A stretch of DNA of 64,000 nt from Crossaster papposus (GCA_037893245.1 JBAIAA010000238.1:1488001-1552000), one strand, 5' to 3'; counted from the first letter of the stretch, positions 30,508-42,798 are shown. Numbers and translations are program-made. Notes: generated by a model not told the origin, from the letters alone.

Positions 30508-30898
30508 AGGTAGGATACACCTTTTGCAGATATCGAACAAATCTTACTGTCAAATTATTAAGAAATATCTTACTCATTTGAAAGAAATGATTGTAGGCAT
30601 TTAGCAAAATGATTGCGCTAGATAATTGCGCTATGTAATTGTTCCGAAAAATTTGATTGTAAATGAATCGCAAAAAAAACGATCATGAAACTTTGGACAG
30701 GTCAGTTAAACGATATTTACTATAAAATACAATCTGCCAAATCCGCCTATTTCTGACAATTCAAGCAATTACCAATGGTGTATCCTACCAAACTGGATGC
30801 CTAGAATCATTATTTACTTTCAAATGAGTAAGATATTTCTTAATAATTTGGTAGTAAATATTTTCGATATCTGCAAATGGTGTATCCTACATGTACCT
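30508..30898. mobile_element. MITE with AGGTAGGATACACC ends, copy 3, rearranged
   Basis: TTAA at 30504-30507 and 30899-30902. A complete inverted end GGTGTATCCTACC occurs already at 30778, followed by another 110 bp of family sequence and a second end, so two copies seem to be fused. Confidence 0.7.
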
Positions 30899-31124
30899 TT
30901 AAACCCCCTCCAGTCACAGCGCAGTGCATCGGGTTAAAAAGTCTGGTGCACTTTGATGGATTTAACCGTCAACAACAGTGTATAAACAACAACCACAGTC
31001 TAGGACTATGAGAGCTATCCATTGAACAATGACAGAGACGGATCCTGCTGTGTTCTGTCAGTGTCACCACAGACTCTGAAGCAGTTTGACCTTGAGATTT
31101 CTGACCTGATGGTTCTTGCTGGGA

Positions 31125-31256
31125 CGTAAAATTGTAGGTGGTGTACGTGTGTTGTGTAATGCACGTAAAAGAACCTAGTAACACTTATCGCTAAGAGGAG
31201 GGGTTTGCCCCGGTGTTCCTGACAGTGGCTGCAAAGTGCGCCGCAGCACCTTGTAA
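31125..31256 (+). mobile_element. SINE body fragment
   Basis: Matches 24950-25060 (GGGACGTAAA, TGCACGTAAAAGAACC, TTTGCCCCGGTGTTCCTGAC). The tRNA head and the tail are absent. Confidence 0.78.
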
Positions 31257-31483
31257 AAAAAATGCTCACAATCAGTCCTTCTGATTTGAAAATCACAGGC
31301 GTGTTGAAAAAGGCACACCTGGATTTGTCTATTGGTGTACATTTTCAAGGCGTGTGATTCTGTAGTCCAACCTGAGACTAAACAATACTTCACATTTTTT
31401 AAAGAATATTTATTTTGGTTAGTTTACAATTAAGCCATTTTCTCTTTAATGACATACTTTTTTCACAAATTATGTGGTATAAT

Positions 31484-32250
31484 TATTTCATTTCATTTCA
31501 TTTCATTTATTATTTCTCAGGGCAAACATAAAAAGGTACAGTACACAGATAAACAAATGACATAAAACAAAACATGACATGGTAACACCCCTGAAGGATT
31601 GCCAAATGTGAACTAAATCACAATCGAGTGGCTCTTCAAATGCAGCCATTCCAACATTAAATACATGTACATATATATACATGTATACAACATGAAAAAT
31701 AAAATAGTAATAAAAAAAAATACAAATTTAGTGATAAATAGGTTTGCTTACAGTATATGCAGGAGATGAAGTATATATAAATAAATATGTAGACGCATTT
31801 CAAATACATTTATGATATTAAATCTCCTTAAAATAAATACATTATGTACACAAATAACAGATTGTAACAGTTCAGAATAGACCTAAAACATAATGACGTC
31901 ACACTTAGCTTACATGCGCACAAGTCTATGGTAGTCTCAGGGTACCAGGCAGCTTGTAGGGCCATAGAAAAGCACGCATGTAAGCAAACCAAGACTGTGT
32001 TTCAGGTGCAAGCCTATTTAGGATGGAATTATGATGGATTTACCGGGAGACAGAATATAATTACGCAAACTACTGAGAAACTTGGAAACATTAAGTACAA
32101 CTTGTTCCTTAACATTAGATGGTAAACTATCCCATAATCTTGGAAACCTAACAAATAGAGAGTTGTGTAAGCAGTTAGTGCGACCCCCCTTGTGAACAAT
32201 GATGCCGTAAACGTATTCCGAGGTGTGCGGTACAGTGGGATTCAGGCGTG
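31484..32250 (-). mobile_element. 3' end of a LINE, minus strand
   Basis: On the minus strand 32240-32100 reads GGRTNCLHNSLFVRFPRLWDSLP, broken here as GGRTNCLHNS and FPRLWDSLPSNV, a pattern typical of the extreme C-terminus of non-LTR reverse transcriptase ORFs. A 600-bp AT-rich 3'UTR ends at CCTGAGAAATAATAAATG plus (AAATG)n at 31484. The element is 5' truncated. Confidence 0.65.
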
Positions 32251-32587
32251 CGGTTAGGTAGTACTTCTCAGGAATCTTTTAGGCGTGCGATGGTGTGGGG
32301 GTGCAATCGCACGCCTCAAATTAGAAGGACTGTAATAATGACCTTTGTGGCTTTAAGATGAGTGATGTGCATCTCTTCATGAGCAACTTTTATTCTTCTA
32401 TTCTGTCAATTATTGTGATCGTGCCATAAATTAGCCCTAAGACGCTATATGTGTACTGGTGCAAATGTTTACCCAAACCAAATTATGACACTTTTAATAC
32501 ATCGATCCTTTATACATCTAAGTTAATGGCTGAATACAGATGTATCTGCTCAATATTGAGAAATCATTGCTGACATGTATGCCATAG

Positions 32588-33726
32588 AGGTAGTACACTG
32601 TGGAATCGGGTACCCGATTGAAAAAAACAGATGTTTTTAAAACCTTTGCCTTGGCTTTGGCTTCGCCTCCGACTTATGAATCATTGATGAGAACCTGCTG
32701 AGAAGCAAATCAAATGGAAATAGTCCAACTTTTAGCTTTATTTCTAAAGCATTATTACAGGCACCAGCATGAGTTCCCACAATTACGGGTCAAAAATCGA
32801 CGTTAGAAGACAAAGACAAAGCCAGGGATTATAAAAACCCATAGTAAAACATTTGGCAGTTGAAGTAGCAAAAGTTCTCAAAATGTAGGGAACATGGTGC
32901 TTGACAACTATAAACTGGATTTAGTTTTAGTTCTATAAATGTTGTATATTCCGAGAAAATAATATTCTAAGATTTTGATTTCAATTACAAATTTGACTAT
33001 TGCGACGACATTCAGCATCCAGGGTGCGTTCTCATTCAGCCGAATTCAGCTACACATGCGTCACGCACTGGACTGACCAATAGTAGCACTCGGACGTACG
33101 TATGAGTTGTTCCGGGGTTTTCTTGATAGTCCGAAGGTTCGATAGTCCGATGATTTCAATAGTCCGAAGGTTCGATAGTGCGAAGGTGCGATAGTCCGAA
33201 AGTTTAATAGTCTGAATCGACGATAAGGTTCGATAGTCCGAATCGACGGTAAGGTGAAGACAGGTTGCCTAAAAACTAAAATTTGTCTCGCCAAGGGCTG
33301 TGCATTGAAACTGCGTACTCGAGTATAAACCAACTGTTGATGTCAGGAACTGATTTCAGATTATGGAATCGAGTACCTGTAAACCAACTTTACAAACTAC
33401 ACATTAACTTTTCAGACGATGTAAGCCAAAGGTTTTAAATGTCATTTGTTGGAATTTTCAAAATAAAACCAGGCTATACAGTTTAACAATCTATTTCAAA
33501 TTAATGACGCTCGCAAATTTGCAGTTTACACCTTATTAACTAAAGCTAACTGTAAACACATCTATCTTGCTGTTTTGGCAGTATTATAGTGCAGACCATT
33601 ATGAAGAAGATGAAAAGGAACTTTTGAGATTTAAAACTTGGGGTTGGGTTTCTTTAACTTGCACCTGGGTACCCGTGTTTTATGTTATCAGGTACCCGGT
33701 TCCCAACTACCCATAGTGCACACCCC
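32588..33726. repeat. Spacer element with GGGTACCC inverted ends, present in each unit
   Basis: GGTAGTACACTGTGGAATCG then GGTACCCGATT at one side and, inverted, GTGCACTATGGGTAGTTGGG then CCGGGTACCTGATTA at the other, beginning 12 bp past the receptor stop codon. It repeats in later units and may be an old transposon trapped in the founding unit. Its middle carries variable GATAGTCCGAAGGTTC mini-repeats (33120-33250). A similar end GTGTGCATCGGAGCTGGGTA is at 13323. Confidence 0.5.
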
Positions 33727-33737
33727 TATAGTCTCAC

Positions 33738-34712
33738 CTATGGTCCAAATCTCTGCAGTAAGTTTTGACGCCAGCCAGATAGTAAAGTAAATAGTGTGTG
33801 GCGAAGGTCTTTGTTCCTCAGGTAGTAAATAATGACATTCAACCAGCCATTGGACACCACCAGAGCCTGCGTGAACATGAAGGCCAAGAAATTTGTTGAA
33901 GTTTCCCAAGGATTTTGTGCAACTATCACTAGCATGATCACTGTAGGAATCCAGGTGACTACTAAAGCCCCTGTTATGATGATGATGGTGGTTGTTGATC
34001 TGGTGTTTATTCTCCGTCTGCCTTGACCATTGACTGCTTGGTTTTCAGCAGCAATGCGTCTGGCTTGATTGCGTGCTATAACAGTGATGTGTGCGTATAG
34101 GATGAATATAGTCAGTAGCGCAAGTATTGTTAATATAACAATTAAATACACTCTCCGGTCATATGTCTTTGACCCACAAAGTCTTTTGTCATGATGAGTA
34201 ACATGTATGGTATAATAAGGATTAATCCCATTCAGCAGAATGGAGAATACGATAAATGCAGCCCATGTGCTACATACAATTATCTTGGATTTTAACACAG
34301 TCATCATTGAGGGGTACCGCAAAGGACGGGAAATAGCAATGTAACGATCCACAGTGAGTAGAAGAAGGGTACTAATACTAGTCGCAGAAAAAATATATTG
34401 AATCACGTGGTGTGCGATGCAAAAAAAATTACCCAGCAGCCACGTTTTGGCAAACAACGCCATCAGGTTCAGGATCGCCCACAAGCTGCCGCACAGATCG
34501 GACACGGTGAGAGAAGCCATGAATATCTTGGTCGTCGGCTCGATGCTGGTGACACGACGCAGGGTGATAAGCATCAGTGGATTCAGTAGGAGGTTGAGAA
34601 AGATGGCGAACACTGTTAAAATCTCGACGAGAACTGCAAATGGCGACGACAAAATTGCATCTTCATCTGCTGTAGAGTCTGTTGTCAGTGGTGCATTGGA
34701 TGTATTTTCCAT
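33738..34712 (-). CDS. Class A (rhodopsin-like) GPCR, array copy 1
   Basis: Single-exon receptor of 324 aa; start taken at MENTSN (34712-34710), which all copies share, although an in-frame TTG 18 bp upstream leaves the frame open. Seven membrane segments at about residues 25-50, 62-86, 97-121, 141-163, 187-210, 240-263 and 273-297. Seen: SD pair at 71-72 (D2.50), C98 and C179 for the extracellular disulfide, DRY at 122-124, W150, TWIP at 253-256 in TM6, and NVIIY at 292-296 where most class A receptors have NPxxY. One N-glycosylation site at N3. The ligand is unknown. Tandem, intronless and lineage-specific receptors of this kind in echinoderms are thought to be chemosensory (inference). It nearly equals copy 6 (IEPTTK against IQPTTK, LLLLTV against LLQLTV). 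Confidence 0.93.
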   Translation of the reverse strand: MENTSNAPLTTDSTADEDAILSSPFAVLVEILTVFAIFLNLLLNPLMLITLRRVTSIEPTTKIFMASLTVSDLCGSLWAILNLMALFAKTWLLGNFFCIAHHVIQYIFSATSISTLLLLTVDRYIAISRPLRYPSMMTVLKSKIIVCSTWAAFIVFSILLNGINPYYTIHVTHHDKRLCGSKTYDRRVYLIVILTILALLTIFILYAHITVIARNQARRIAAENQAVNGQGRRRINTRSTTTIIIITGALVVTWIPTVIMLVIVAQNPWETSTNFLAFMFTQALVVSNGWLNVIIYYLRNKDLRHTLFTLLSGWRQNLLQRFGP

Positions 34713-34787
34713 AGTTGCTGGATTAATCAACAGAATTTATTAATAACAGATTTATTTTGAATGTTAAATTTAGCTGAAAATTGAAGA

Positions 34788-34830
34788 TTATTTTACACGT
34801 GCCATTCAAGAGGCTATATACACGTCATGC
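34788..34830 (-). promoter_or_regulatory. Putative GPCR promoter: TATATAG box with nearby CACGTG
   Basis: On the minus strand TGACGTGTATATAGCC lies about 100 bp before the copy 1 ATG, followed 20 bp later by CACGTG (E-box). The block recurs in other units: TATATA kept in 1, 2, 4 and 6, altered to TGTATAC in 3 and 8, shortened to CTATAC in 5 and 7. Functional status is inferred from position and motif only. Confidence 0.45.
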
Positions 34831-36613
34831 TCATTTGCTAGAAGAGCATAAAGTGTGTACATGTAGACTACGTGTGTGCACCGTCGGTATCCAAATGAAA
34901 GTCAAGTAGTTCAGTTTGTTGATATTTGTCCAAAGTTCTAACTTTCTCTATGGATGCAGCACAATTCTTCAGATCATCTTGAGAATTGTGGAGCTTTCCT
35001 CATACGTGTATCATCAAGATCAGATCCGATCAGATCCTTTGGTACTGTGAAGTATAATCTGTTTTGGTCTATTACGTGTGTACTGCTTCCCAAGATTTAG
35101 TAAACCAAAGTTTATTGTCTGCTGTCAAGCATCATCGTCAGGCCTAATGAGATAATAATTTGAATCTGCGGCGTACTGAGCCAGGTGATTGACAAACGGT
35201 TTTATATAATACTAATTACCCTTGTGGCTTTAAGATGAGTGATGTGCATCTCTTCATGAGCAATTTGTATTCTTCTTTTCTGTCAATTATTGTGATCGTG
35301 CCATAAATTAGCCATAAGATGATATATATATGTGTACTGGTGCAAATGTTTACCCAAACTAAATTACGACCCTTCTAATGCAACAATCCCTCACACATCT
35401 AAGTTAATGGCTGAATACAGATTTATCTGCTCAATATTGAGAAATCATTGCTGATATACATGTATGCCATAGAGGTAGTACACTGTGGAATCGGGTACCC
35501 GATTGAAAAAAACCAGATGTTTTTGAAACCTTTGCTTTGGCTTTGGCTTCGCCTCCGACTTATGAATCATTGAGAACATGCTGAGAAGCAAAACAAATGG
35601 AAATAGTCTAACTTTTAGCTTTATTTCTAAAGCATTAACAGGCACCAGCATGAGTTCCCACAATTACGGGTCAAAAATCGACGTTAGAAGACAAAGACAA
35701 AGCCAAGGATTATAAAAACCATAGTAAAACATTTGGCAGTTGAAGCAGCAAAAGTTCTCAAAATGTAGGGAACATGGTGCTTTACAACAATAAACTAGAT
35801 TCAGTTTTAGTTCTATAAATGTTGTATATTTCGCGAAAACAATACTCTAAGATTTAGATTTCAATTACAAATTTGACTATTGCGAAGACATTCAGCATCC
35901 AGGGTTCGTTCTCATTTAGCCGAAATCAGCTAAACATGCGTCACGCACTGGACCAACCAATAGTAGCACTCGTGCGCGCGTATGAGTTGTTCAGGGTTTT
36001 TTTTATAGTCCGAAGGTTCGATAGTCCGATGATTTCAATAGTCTGAAGGTTCGATAGTCCAAAGGTTCGATAGTCCAAAGGTTCGAAGTTTGATAGTCCG
36101 AATCGACGATAAGGTTCGATAGTCCGAATCGACGATAAGGTGAAGTCAGGTTGTCTAAAAACTAAAACTTGTCTCGCCAAGGGCTGTGCATTGGAACTGC
36201 GTACTCGAGTGTAAAACAACTGTTGATGTCAGGAACTGATTTCAGATTATGGAATCGAGTACCTGTAAACCAACTTTACAAACTACATATTAACTTTTCA
36301 GACGATGTAAGCCAAAGGTTATAAATGTCATTTTCAAAATGAAACCAGGCTATACAGTTTAACAATCTATTTCAAATTAATGACGCTCGCAAATTTGCAG
36401 TTTACACCTTATTAACCAAAGCTAACTGTAAACACATCTATCTTGCTGTTTTGACAGTATTATAGTGCAGACCATTATGAACAAGCTGAAAAGGAACTTC
36501 TAAGATTTAAAACTTGGGGTTGGGTTTCTTTAACTTGCACCTGGGTACCTGTGTTTTATGTAATCAGGTACCCGGTTCCCAACTACCCATAGTGCACACC
36601 CCTATAGTCTCAC

Positions 36614-37588
36614 CTATGGTCCAAATCTCTGCAGTAAGTTTTGACGCCAGCCAGATAGTAAAGTAAATAGTGTGTGGCGAAGGTCCTTGTTCCTCAGGTA
36701 GTAAATAATGACATTCACCCAGCCATTGGACATCACCAGAGCCTGTGTGAACATGAAGACCAAGAAATTTGTTGAAGTCCCCCAAGGATTTTGTGCAACT
36801 ATCACTAGCATGATCACTGTAGGAATCCAGGTGACTACTAAAGCCCCTGTTATGATGATGATGGTTGTTGTTGATCTGGTGTTTATTCTCCGTCTGCCTT
36901 GACCATTGCCTGCTTGGTTTTCAGCAGCAATGCGTCTGGCTTGATTGCGTGCTATAACGGTGATGTGTGCGTATAGGATGAATATAGTCAGTAGCGCAAG
37001 TATTGTTATTATAACAATTAAATACACTCTCCGGTCATATGTCTTTGACCCACAAAGTCTTTTGTCATGATGAGTAACATGTATGGTATAATAAGGATTA
37101 ATCCCATTCAGCAGAATGGAGAATACGATCAATGCAGCCCATGTGCTACATACAATTATCTTGGATTTTAACACAGTCATCATTGAGGGGTACCGCAAAG
37201 GACGCGAAATAGCAATGTAACGATCCACAGTGAGTAGAAGCAGGGCACTAATACTAGTCGCAAAAAAAATAAATTGAATCACGTGGTGTGCGATGCAAAA
37301 AAAATTACCCAGCAGCCACGTTTTGGCAAACAACGCCATCAGGTTCAGGATCGCCCACAAGCTGCTGCACAGATCGGACACAGTGAGAGAAGCCATGAAT
37401 ATCTTGGTCGTCGGCTGGATGCTGGTGACACGACGTAGGGTGATAAGCATCAGTGGATTCAGTAGGAGGTTGAGAAAGATGGCGAACACCGTTAAAATCT
37501 TGACGAGACTTGCAAAGGGCGACGACAAAATTGCATCTTCATCTGCTGTAGAGTCTGTGGTCGGTTGTGCATTGGATGTATTTTCCAT
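36614..37588 (-). CDS. Class A GPCR, array copy 2
   Basis: 324 aa, intact. Same topology as copy 1, with DRYIAI after TM3, TWIP in TM6 and NVIIY in TM7. Differs from copy 1 at about twenty positions, including SNAQPTT in the N-terminus, FASLVKIL at the start of TM1, CSSLWA in TM2, IQFIFFATS in TM3, QAGNGQGRRR in the third loop and GWVNV in TM7. The upstream region has the same TATATAG and CACGTG motifs. The unit's far end is interrupted by a 2.1-kb insertion at about 37966. Confidence 0.93.
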   Translation of the reverse strand: MENTSNAQPTTDSTADEDAILSSPFASLVKILTVFAIFLNLLLNPLMLITLRRVTSIQPTTKIFMASLTVSDLCSSLWAILNLMALFAKTWLLGNFFCIAHHVIQFIFFATSISALLLLTVDRYIAISRPLRYPSMMTVLKSKIIVCSTWAALIVFSILLNGINPYYTIHVTHHDKRLCGSKTYDRRVYLIVIITILALLTIFILYAHITVIARNQARRIAAENQAGNGQGRRRINTRSTTTIIIITGALVVTWIPTVIMLVIVAQNPWGTSTNFLVFMFTQALVMSNGWVNVIIYYLRNKDLRHTLFTLLSGWRQNLLQRFGP

Positions 37589-37965
37589 AGTTGCTGGATG
37601 AATCGACAGAAGTTATTAATAACAGATTTATTTTGAAAGTTATTTAGCTGAAAATTGAAGATTATTTTACACGTGCCATTCAAGAGGCTATATACACGTC
37701 ATGCTCATTTGCTAGAAGAGCATACAGTGTGTACATGTAGACTACGTTAGTATCCAAATGAAAGTCAAGTACATGTAGTTCAGTTTGTTAATATTTCAAA
37801 TGTCCAAGGTTCTAACTTTTTCTATGGGTGCAGCACAATTCTTCAGATCATCTTTAGAATTGTGGAGTTTTCCTCATACGTGTATCGTCAAGATCAGATC
37901 CGATCCTTTGGCACTGTGAAGTATAATCTGTTTTGGTCTATTACGTGTGTACTGCTTCCCAACAT

Positions 37966-40082
37966 TTAGTAAAAAAATCTTGAGAAGATATTTAAAAAAT
38001 GTTTTTTGTTTTTGGTTTTTTTTGCCGGCCTGAGCCGTTGAGTTAATGTTGACACAAGCCCCATCAGTCCCACAATCAAAAGAAGTACTGCGATGCGGAT
38101 GGTTTGTATTGTTAGGTATTTTTAGCTCCTCAAAAGCGATCGCGTATCTAGGCACGGCAAACTCTACTATTAGTTACGGACCGAGTGCGCTGTCCAGGGC
38201 TATAATGATTTGCGACGACATTGTGGTGATTTCCCCACGTTAGAGCGGCAACGCGCTTTGAATGTTGTGCGGCGAAAACAAACATCTCTTTGATGATGAA
38301 GAAACATTTCCGGTCGGCAGATGTGTAGTTACATTGTGTTTTGTCGTTCTGCGTGGGTAAATTTCCCACGAGGATCCTTCGGTCGTAGATAGCTACTGTG
38401 TGAAGACGGATAATTGATTTACGGTTTAATTGGCCATGTTCTCATACGGATTTACCGGTTGCTGCCTTGAGGACTGGAGGATTTTTGGCTCGCTGATATA
38501 ACTTTTCTCGCTTTTTCGCTTTTCTGTTCTAAAGTTATTCGAATACTGGAATAAAGGAACTACTTATTTTACTTTTTGGATACACGCTACAAGGCAGACC
38601 ACGGCGTGCCTTTCAAACTTCCAGGAGCCAGTGACACATAAAAAACAAATAGGCCCACATACGGCTTTCCTCAACTTACCCAGTTAAGTTCATATCATCA
38701 AAGATTGACGATGAAACGACAACGCCCTATAGAAACATATTTTTCACCAAAAAGACAAACAGGCCAAGAGGAGCGAAGGTATAGTTCATCTTTATTATTT
38801 CGGGGGAACCCGGGCACAGTTGATCAATTTTTTTAGGTTCAACCCTTTCCCACATAAGTTCAAAATTTATTTATTATTATTGATAGACTACTATAGAAAT
38901 CCATTTAGAGGTAAAGAAAACTTCACTTTTAATTAACAAAGCCTAATTAACAAAACATTAAAAGTAATACCGATAATTATAAGGAATTTTCAGCTAAAAT
39001 TAATTATGTAATTACCTGTTAATTCAAGTTCCTAGAAAAATACAAATAAAACTTGATAAAATTTAAGAACATTTATAGGGATTAAAAAATGAAGAAAATA
39101 AAAACATGAAAATTAAATTTTCACAAAGTGCGTCCCTGGGGAGCAGACATAGGGGAATTTTATCATTCCGTGTAAATGCCCTAAAACAGTAAATAGTACA
39201 TTTGACGCAGCATGGCCTACTTTGCAGTGTTTTCAGCATTGTAAAGTCAAACTTTATTTCAGGCCTCTGTTGGGTTTGTACATGATCAACTGTGCCCCGA
39301 TCAACTGTGCCCGGGCATGCATGTTTATTGAAATGTTATCCTACTCTTGAATCCTTTGGAGTAGTTGCCTCCACCAACGAAGTCTGAGTGGAACCATGTG
39401 TTTTTTGGTAAATACCAAGGGGGACAATGTCTATGTCTAATCATACCATTTTTTCCTGTGAACTTGCCTAGTGTCAAGTGATTAACCTTGGGGCATTATC
39501 GGTGCCAGGTCAAGGCTTCTAAAATTGGTAAAATCTGCAAAGACTGTGACATCCTTATCTTACTGATGGGCAAACTTTAAAAATATTACACTTTCATCAA
39601 TTTGCACTAGATTAGCATCACATTTTACCCATGCTTGTTGTGTGGCCAAGGCTTCTGATACTTCGTGTCAGTTTTGATCTGGTTAAAAAATGGAAGTTGG
39701 GTCGAAATACCATTTTTAAATGATCAATAATCCTCTAACGAGATCAAAACTGACACAAAACCAGAAGCCTTTACCATACAAGCATCAAGAATGGTTAAAA
39801 TTTTATGCTAATCATAGTGCTACACCAAGTAACCGTAATTCCTGCAGTAGTTTTCTAAAATAAATTGTATCAGAGATTATGTCTGGCATTATATATTTTT
39901 GCTCCCAGGGTACACCAGAGACGTGCGTTTAAAGCAAATAAACCGTTCAGTATCTGGGGCACCTCAGCGCACCCCCCCCGGCGTTGGGGCTTCGCGCCTC
40001 CTGCGCTCCCATATCTTCTCCCAATATATTATGTTGACAATTTTTGGCGCCCCCTCTAACCGAAATTCCTGGATCCGCCCCT
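37966..40082 (+). mobile_element. 2.1-kb insertion with a hAT-like right end and a possible transposase first exon
   Basis: Replaces the junction of units 2 and 3. It ends ...CCTGGATCCGCCCCTG, the inverse of CAGGGGCGGATCCAGG, a very common hAT terminus; the left end is not recognised. At 38711-38778 an ATG opens a 22-codon exon ending at GTATAG. Confidence 0.6.
38711..38778 (+). CDS. Candidate first exon of a hAT/ZMYM-type transposase, with PIP box
   Basis: MKRQRPIETYFSPKR is a short basic start with QRPIETYF, fitting the PCNA-binding consensus QxxIxxYF. N-termini of this form (MKRQ..I..FF.PKR) are common in hAT-derived and ZMYM-type proteins. It ends in a possible donor GAAG/GTATAG. No second exon was found, so it is probably a relic. 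Confidence 0.4.
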
Positions 40083-41205
40083 GATAGAGGTAGTACACTG
40101 TGGAATCGGGTACCCGATTGAAAAAAACCCGGAGGTTTTTGAAATCTTTGCCTTGGCTTTGGCTTCGCCTCCGACTTATGAATCATTGAGAACATGCTGA
40201 GAAGCAAAACAAATGGAAATATTCCAACTTTTAGCTTTACATGTATTTTTAAAGCATTAACAGGCACCAGCATGAGTTCCCACAATTACGGGTCAAAAAT
40301 TGACGTTAGAAGACAAAGACAAAGCCAGGGATTATAAAAACCAATATTAAAACATTTGGCAGTTGAAGCAGCAAAAGTTCTCAAAATGTAGGGAACATGG
40401 TGCTTGACAACTATAAACTGGATTAAGTTTTAGTTCTATAAATGCACATATATTCCGAGAAAACAATATTCTTAGATTTAGATTTCAATTACAAATTTGA
40501 ATATTGCGACGACATTCAGCATCCAGGGTGCGTTCTCACTCAGCCGAATTCAGCTAAACATGCGTCACGCGCTCGAGTGACCAATAGTGGCACTCGTGCG
40601 CGCGTATGAGTTGTTCTGGGGTTTTCTTTATAGTCCAAAGGTTCGATAGTCCGAAGGTTCGATAGTCCGAAGGTTTGAAAGTCCGAATCGACGATACGGT
40701 TCGATAGTCCGAATCAACAGTAAGGTGAAGACAGGTTGTCTAAAAACTAAAACTTGTCTTGCAAGGGCTGTGCACTGAAACTGCATACTCGAGTATAAAC
40801 CGACTGTTGATGTCAGGAACTGATTCCAGATTATGGAATCGAGTATCTGTAAACCAACTTTACAAACTACACAGTAACTTTTCAGACGATGTAAGCCAAA
40901 GGTTTTAAATGTCATTTGTTGGAATTTTCAAAATGAAACCAGGCTATACAGTTTAACAATCTATTTCAAATTAATGACGCTCGCAAATTTGCAGTTTACA
41001 CCTTATTAACTAAAGTTAACTGTAAACACATCTATCTTGCTGTTTTGGCAGTATTATAGTGCAGACCATTATGAACAAGCTGAAAAGGAACTTTTGAGAT
41101 TTAAAACTTGGGGTTGGGTTTCTTTAACTGGCACCTGGGTACCCGTGTTTTATGTAATCAGGTACCCGGTTCCCAACTACCCATAGTGCACACCCCTAGT
41201 CTCAC

Positions 41206-42180
41206 CTATGGTCCAAACCTCTGCAGTAGGTTTTGACGCCAGCCAGATAGTACAGTAAACAGTGTGTGGCGAAGGTCCTTGTTCCTCAGGTAGTAAATAA
41301 TGACATTCAACCATCCATTGGACATCACCAGAGCCTGTGTGAACATGAAACCCAAGAAATTTGTTGAAGTCCCCCAAGTATTTTGTGCGACTATCACTAG
41401 CCTGATCACTGTAGGAATCCAGGTGACTACTAAAGTCCCTGTTATGATGATGATGGTGGTGGTTGATCTGGTGTTTATTCTCCGTCCACCTTGACCATTG
41501 ACTGCTTGGTTTTCAGCAGCAATGCGTCTGGCTTGATTGCGTGCTATAACGGTGATGTGTGCGTATAGGATGAATATAGTCAGTAGCGCAAGTATTGTTA
41601 ATATAGCAACAAAATACACTCTCCAGTCATATGTCTTTGACACACAAAGTCTTTTGTCATGATGAGTAACACGTATGGTATAATGAGGATTAATCCCATT
41701 CAGCAGAACGGAGATTACGATAAATGCAGCCCATGTGCTACATACAGTTATCTTGGATTTTAACACGGTCATCATTGAGGGGTACCGCAAAGGACGGGAA
41801 ATAGCAATGTAACGATCCACAGTGAGTAGAAGAAGGGCACTAATACTAGTCGCAGAAAAAATATATTGAATCACGTGGTGTGCGATGCAAAAAAAATTAC
41901 CCAGCAGCCATGTTTCGGCAAACAACGCCATCAGGCTCAGGATGGCCCACAAGCTGCTGCACAGATCGGACACAGTGAGAAAAGCCATGAATATCTTGGT
42001 TGTCGGCTGGATGCTGGTGACACGACGTAGGGTGATAAGCATCAGTGGATTCAGTAGGAGGTTGAGAAAGATGGCGAACACCGATAAAGTCTTGACGAGA
42101 CTTGCAAATGGCGACGACAAAATTGCATCTTCATCTCCTGTAGAGTCTGTGGTCGGTTGTGCATTGGATGTATTTTCCAT
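41206..42180 (-). CDS. Class A GPCR, array copy 3
   Basis: 324 aa, intact. Distinguishing residues: VKTLSVF in TM1, IFMAFLT at TM2, LSLMALFAET, FIVISVLLNGINPHYTIRV leading into extracellular loop 2, LCVSKTYDWRVYFVAI, QGGRRIN in loop 3, and VAQNTWGTS between TM6 and TM7. Cysteines, DRY and TWIP are kept. The upstream TATA-like motif is changed to TGTATAC. No breaks were found. Confidence 0.93.
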   Translation of the reverse strand: MENTSNAQPTTDSTGDEDAILSSPFASLVKTLSVFAIFLNLLLNPLMLITLRRVTSIQPTTKIFMAFLTVSDLCSSLWAILSLMALFAETWLLGNFFCIAHHVIQYIFSATSISALLLLTVDRYIAISRPLRYPSMMTVLKSKITVCSTWAAFIVISVLLNGINPHYTIRVTHHDKRLCVSKTYDWRVYFVAILTILALLTIFILYAHITVIARNQARRIAAENQAVNGQGGRRINTRSTTTIIIITGTLVVTWIPTVIRLVIVAQNTWGTSTNFLGFMFTQALVMSNGWLNVIIYYLRNKDLRHTLFTVLSGWRQNLLQRFGP

Positions 42181-42798
42181 AGTTGCTGGATGAATCGTCA
42201 GAAGTTATTGATAACAGATTTATTTTGAATGTTATTTAGCTGAAAATTGAAGATTATTTTACACGTGCCATTCAAGAGGCTGTATACACGTCATGCTCAT
42301 TTGCTAGAAGAGCATACAGTGTGTACATGTAGGCTACGTGTGTGCACCGTCGGTATCCAAATGAAAGTTAAGTTGTTCAGTTTGTTGATATTTGAAATGT
42401 CCAAAGTTCTAACTTTCTTTATGGGTGCAGCAAAATTCTTCAGATCATCTTGCGAATTGTGGAGCTTTCCTCATACATTTACGTTTGTCGTCCAGATCAG
42501 ATCCGATCCTTTGGCACTGTGAAGTATAATCTGTTTTGGTCTTTTACCTGTGTACTGCTTCCCAACATTTAGTAAACCAAAGTTTAATTGTCTGCTGTCG
42601 AGCATCATCATCAGGCCTAATGAGATAATAATTTGAATCTGCGGCGTACTGAGCCAGGTGATTGACAAACGGTTTGATGTAATAATAATAACCTTTGTGG
42701 CTTTAAGATGAGTGATGTGCATCTCTTCATGAGCAACTTTTATTCTTCTATTCTGTCAATTATTGTGATCGTGCCATAAATTAGCCCTAAGATGATAT

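Noticed and set aside
33832..34026. Plus-strand frames of 60-110 codons that recur opposite each GPCR
   Set aside because: They are antisense shadows of conserved receptor sequence and have no own features.
33738..34730. Upstream TTG start giving 330 aa for copies 1 and 6
   Set aside because: The shared ATG (MENTSN) fits all copies; the extra codons have no ATG.
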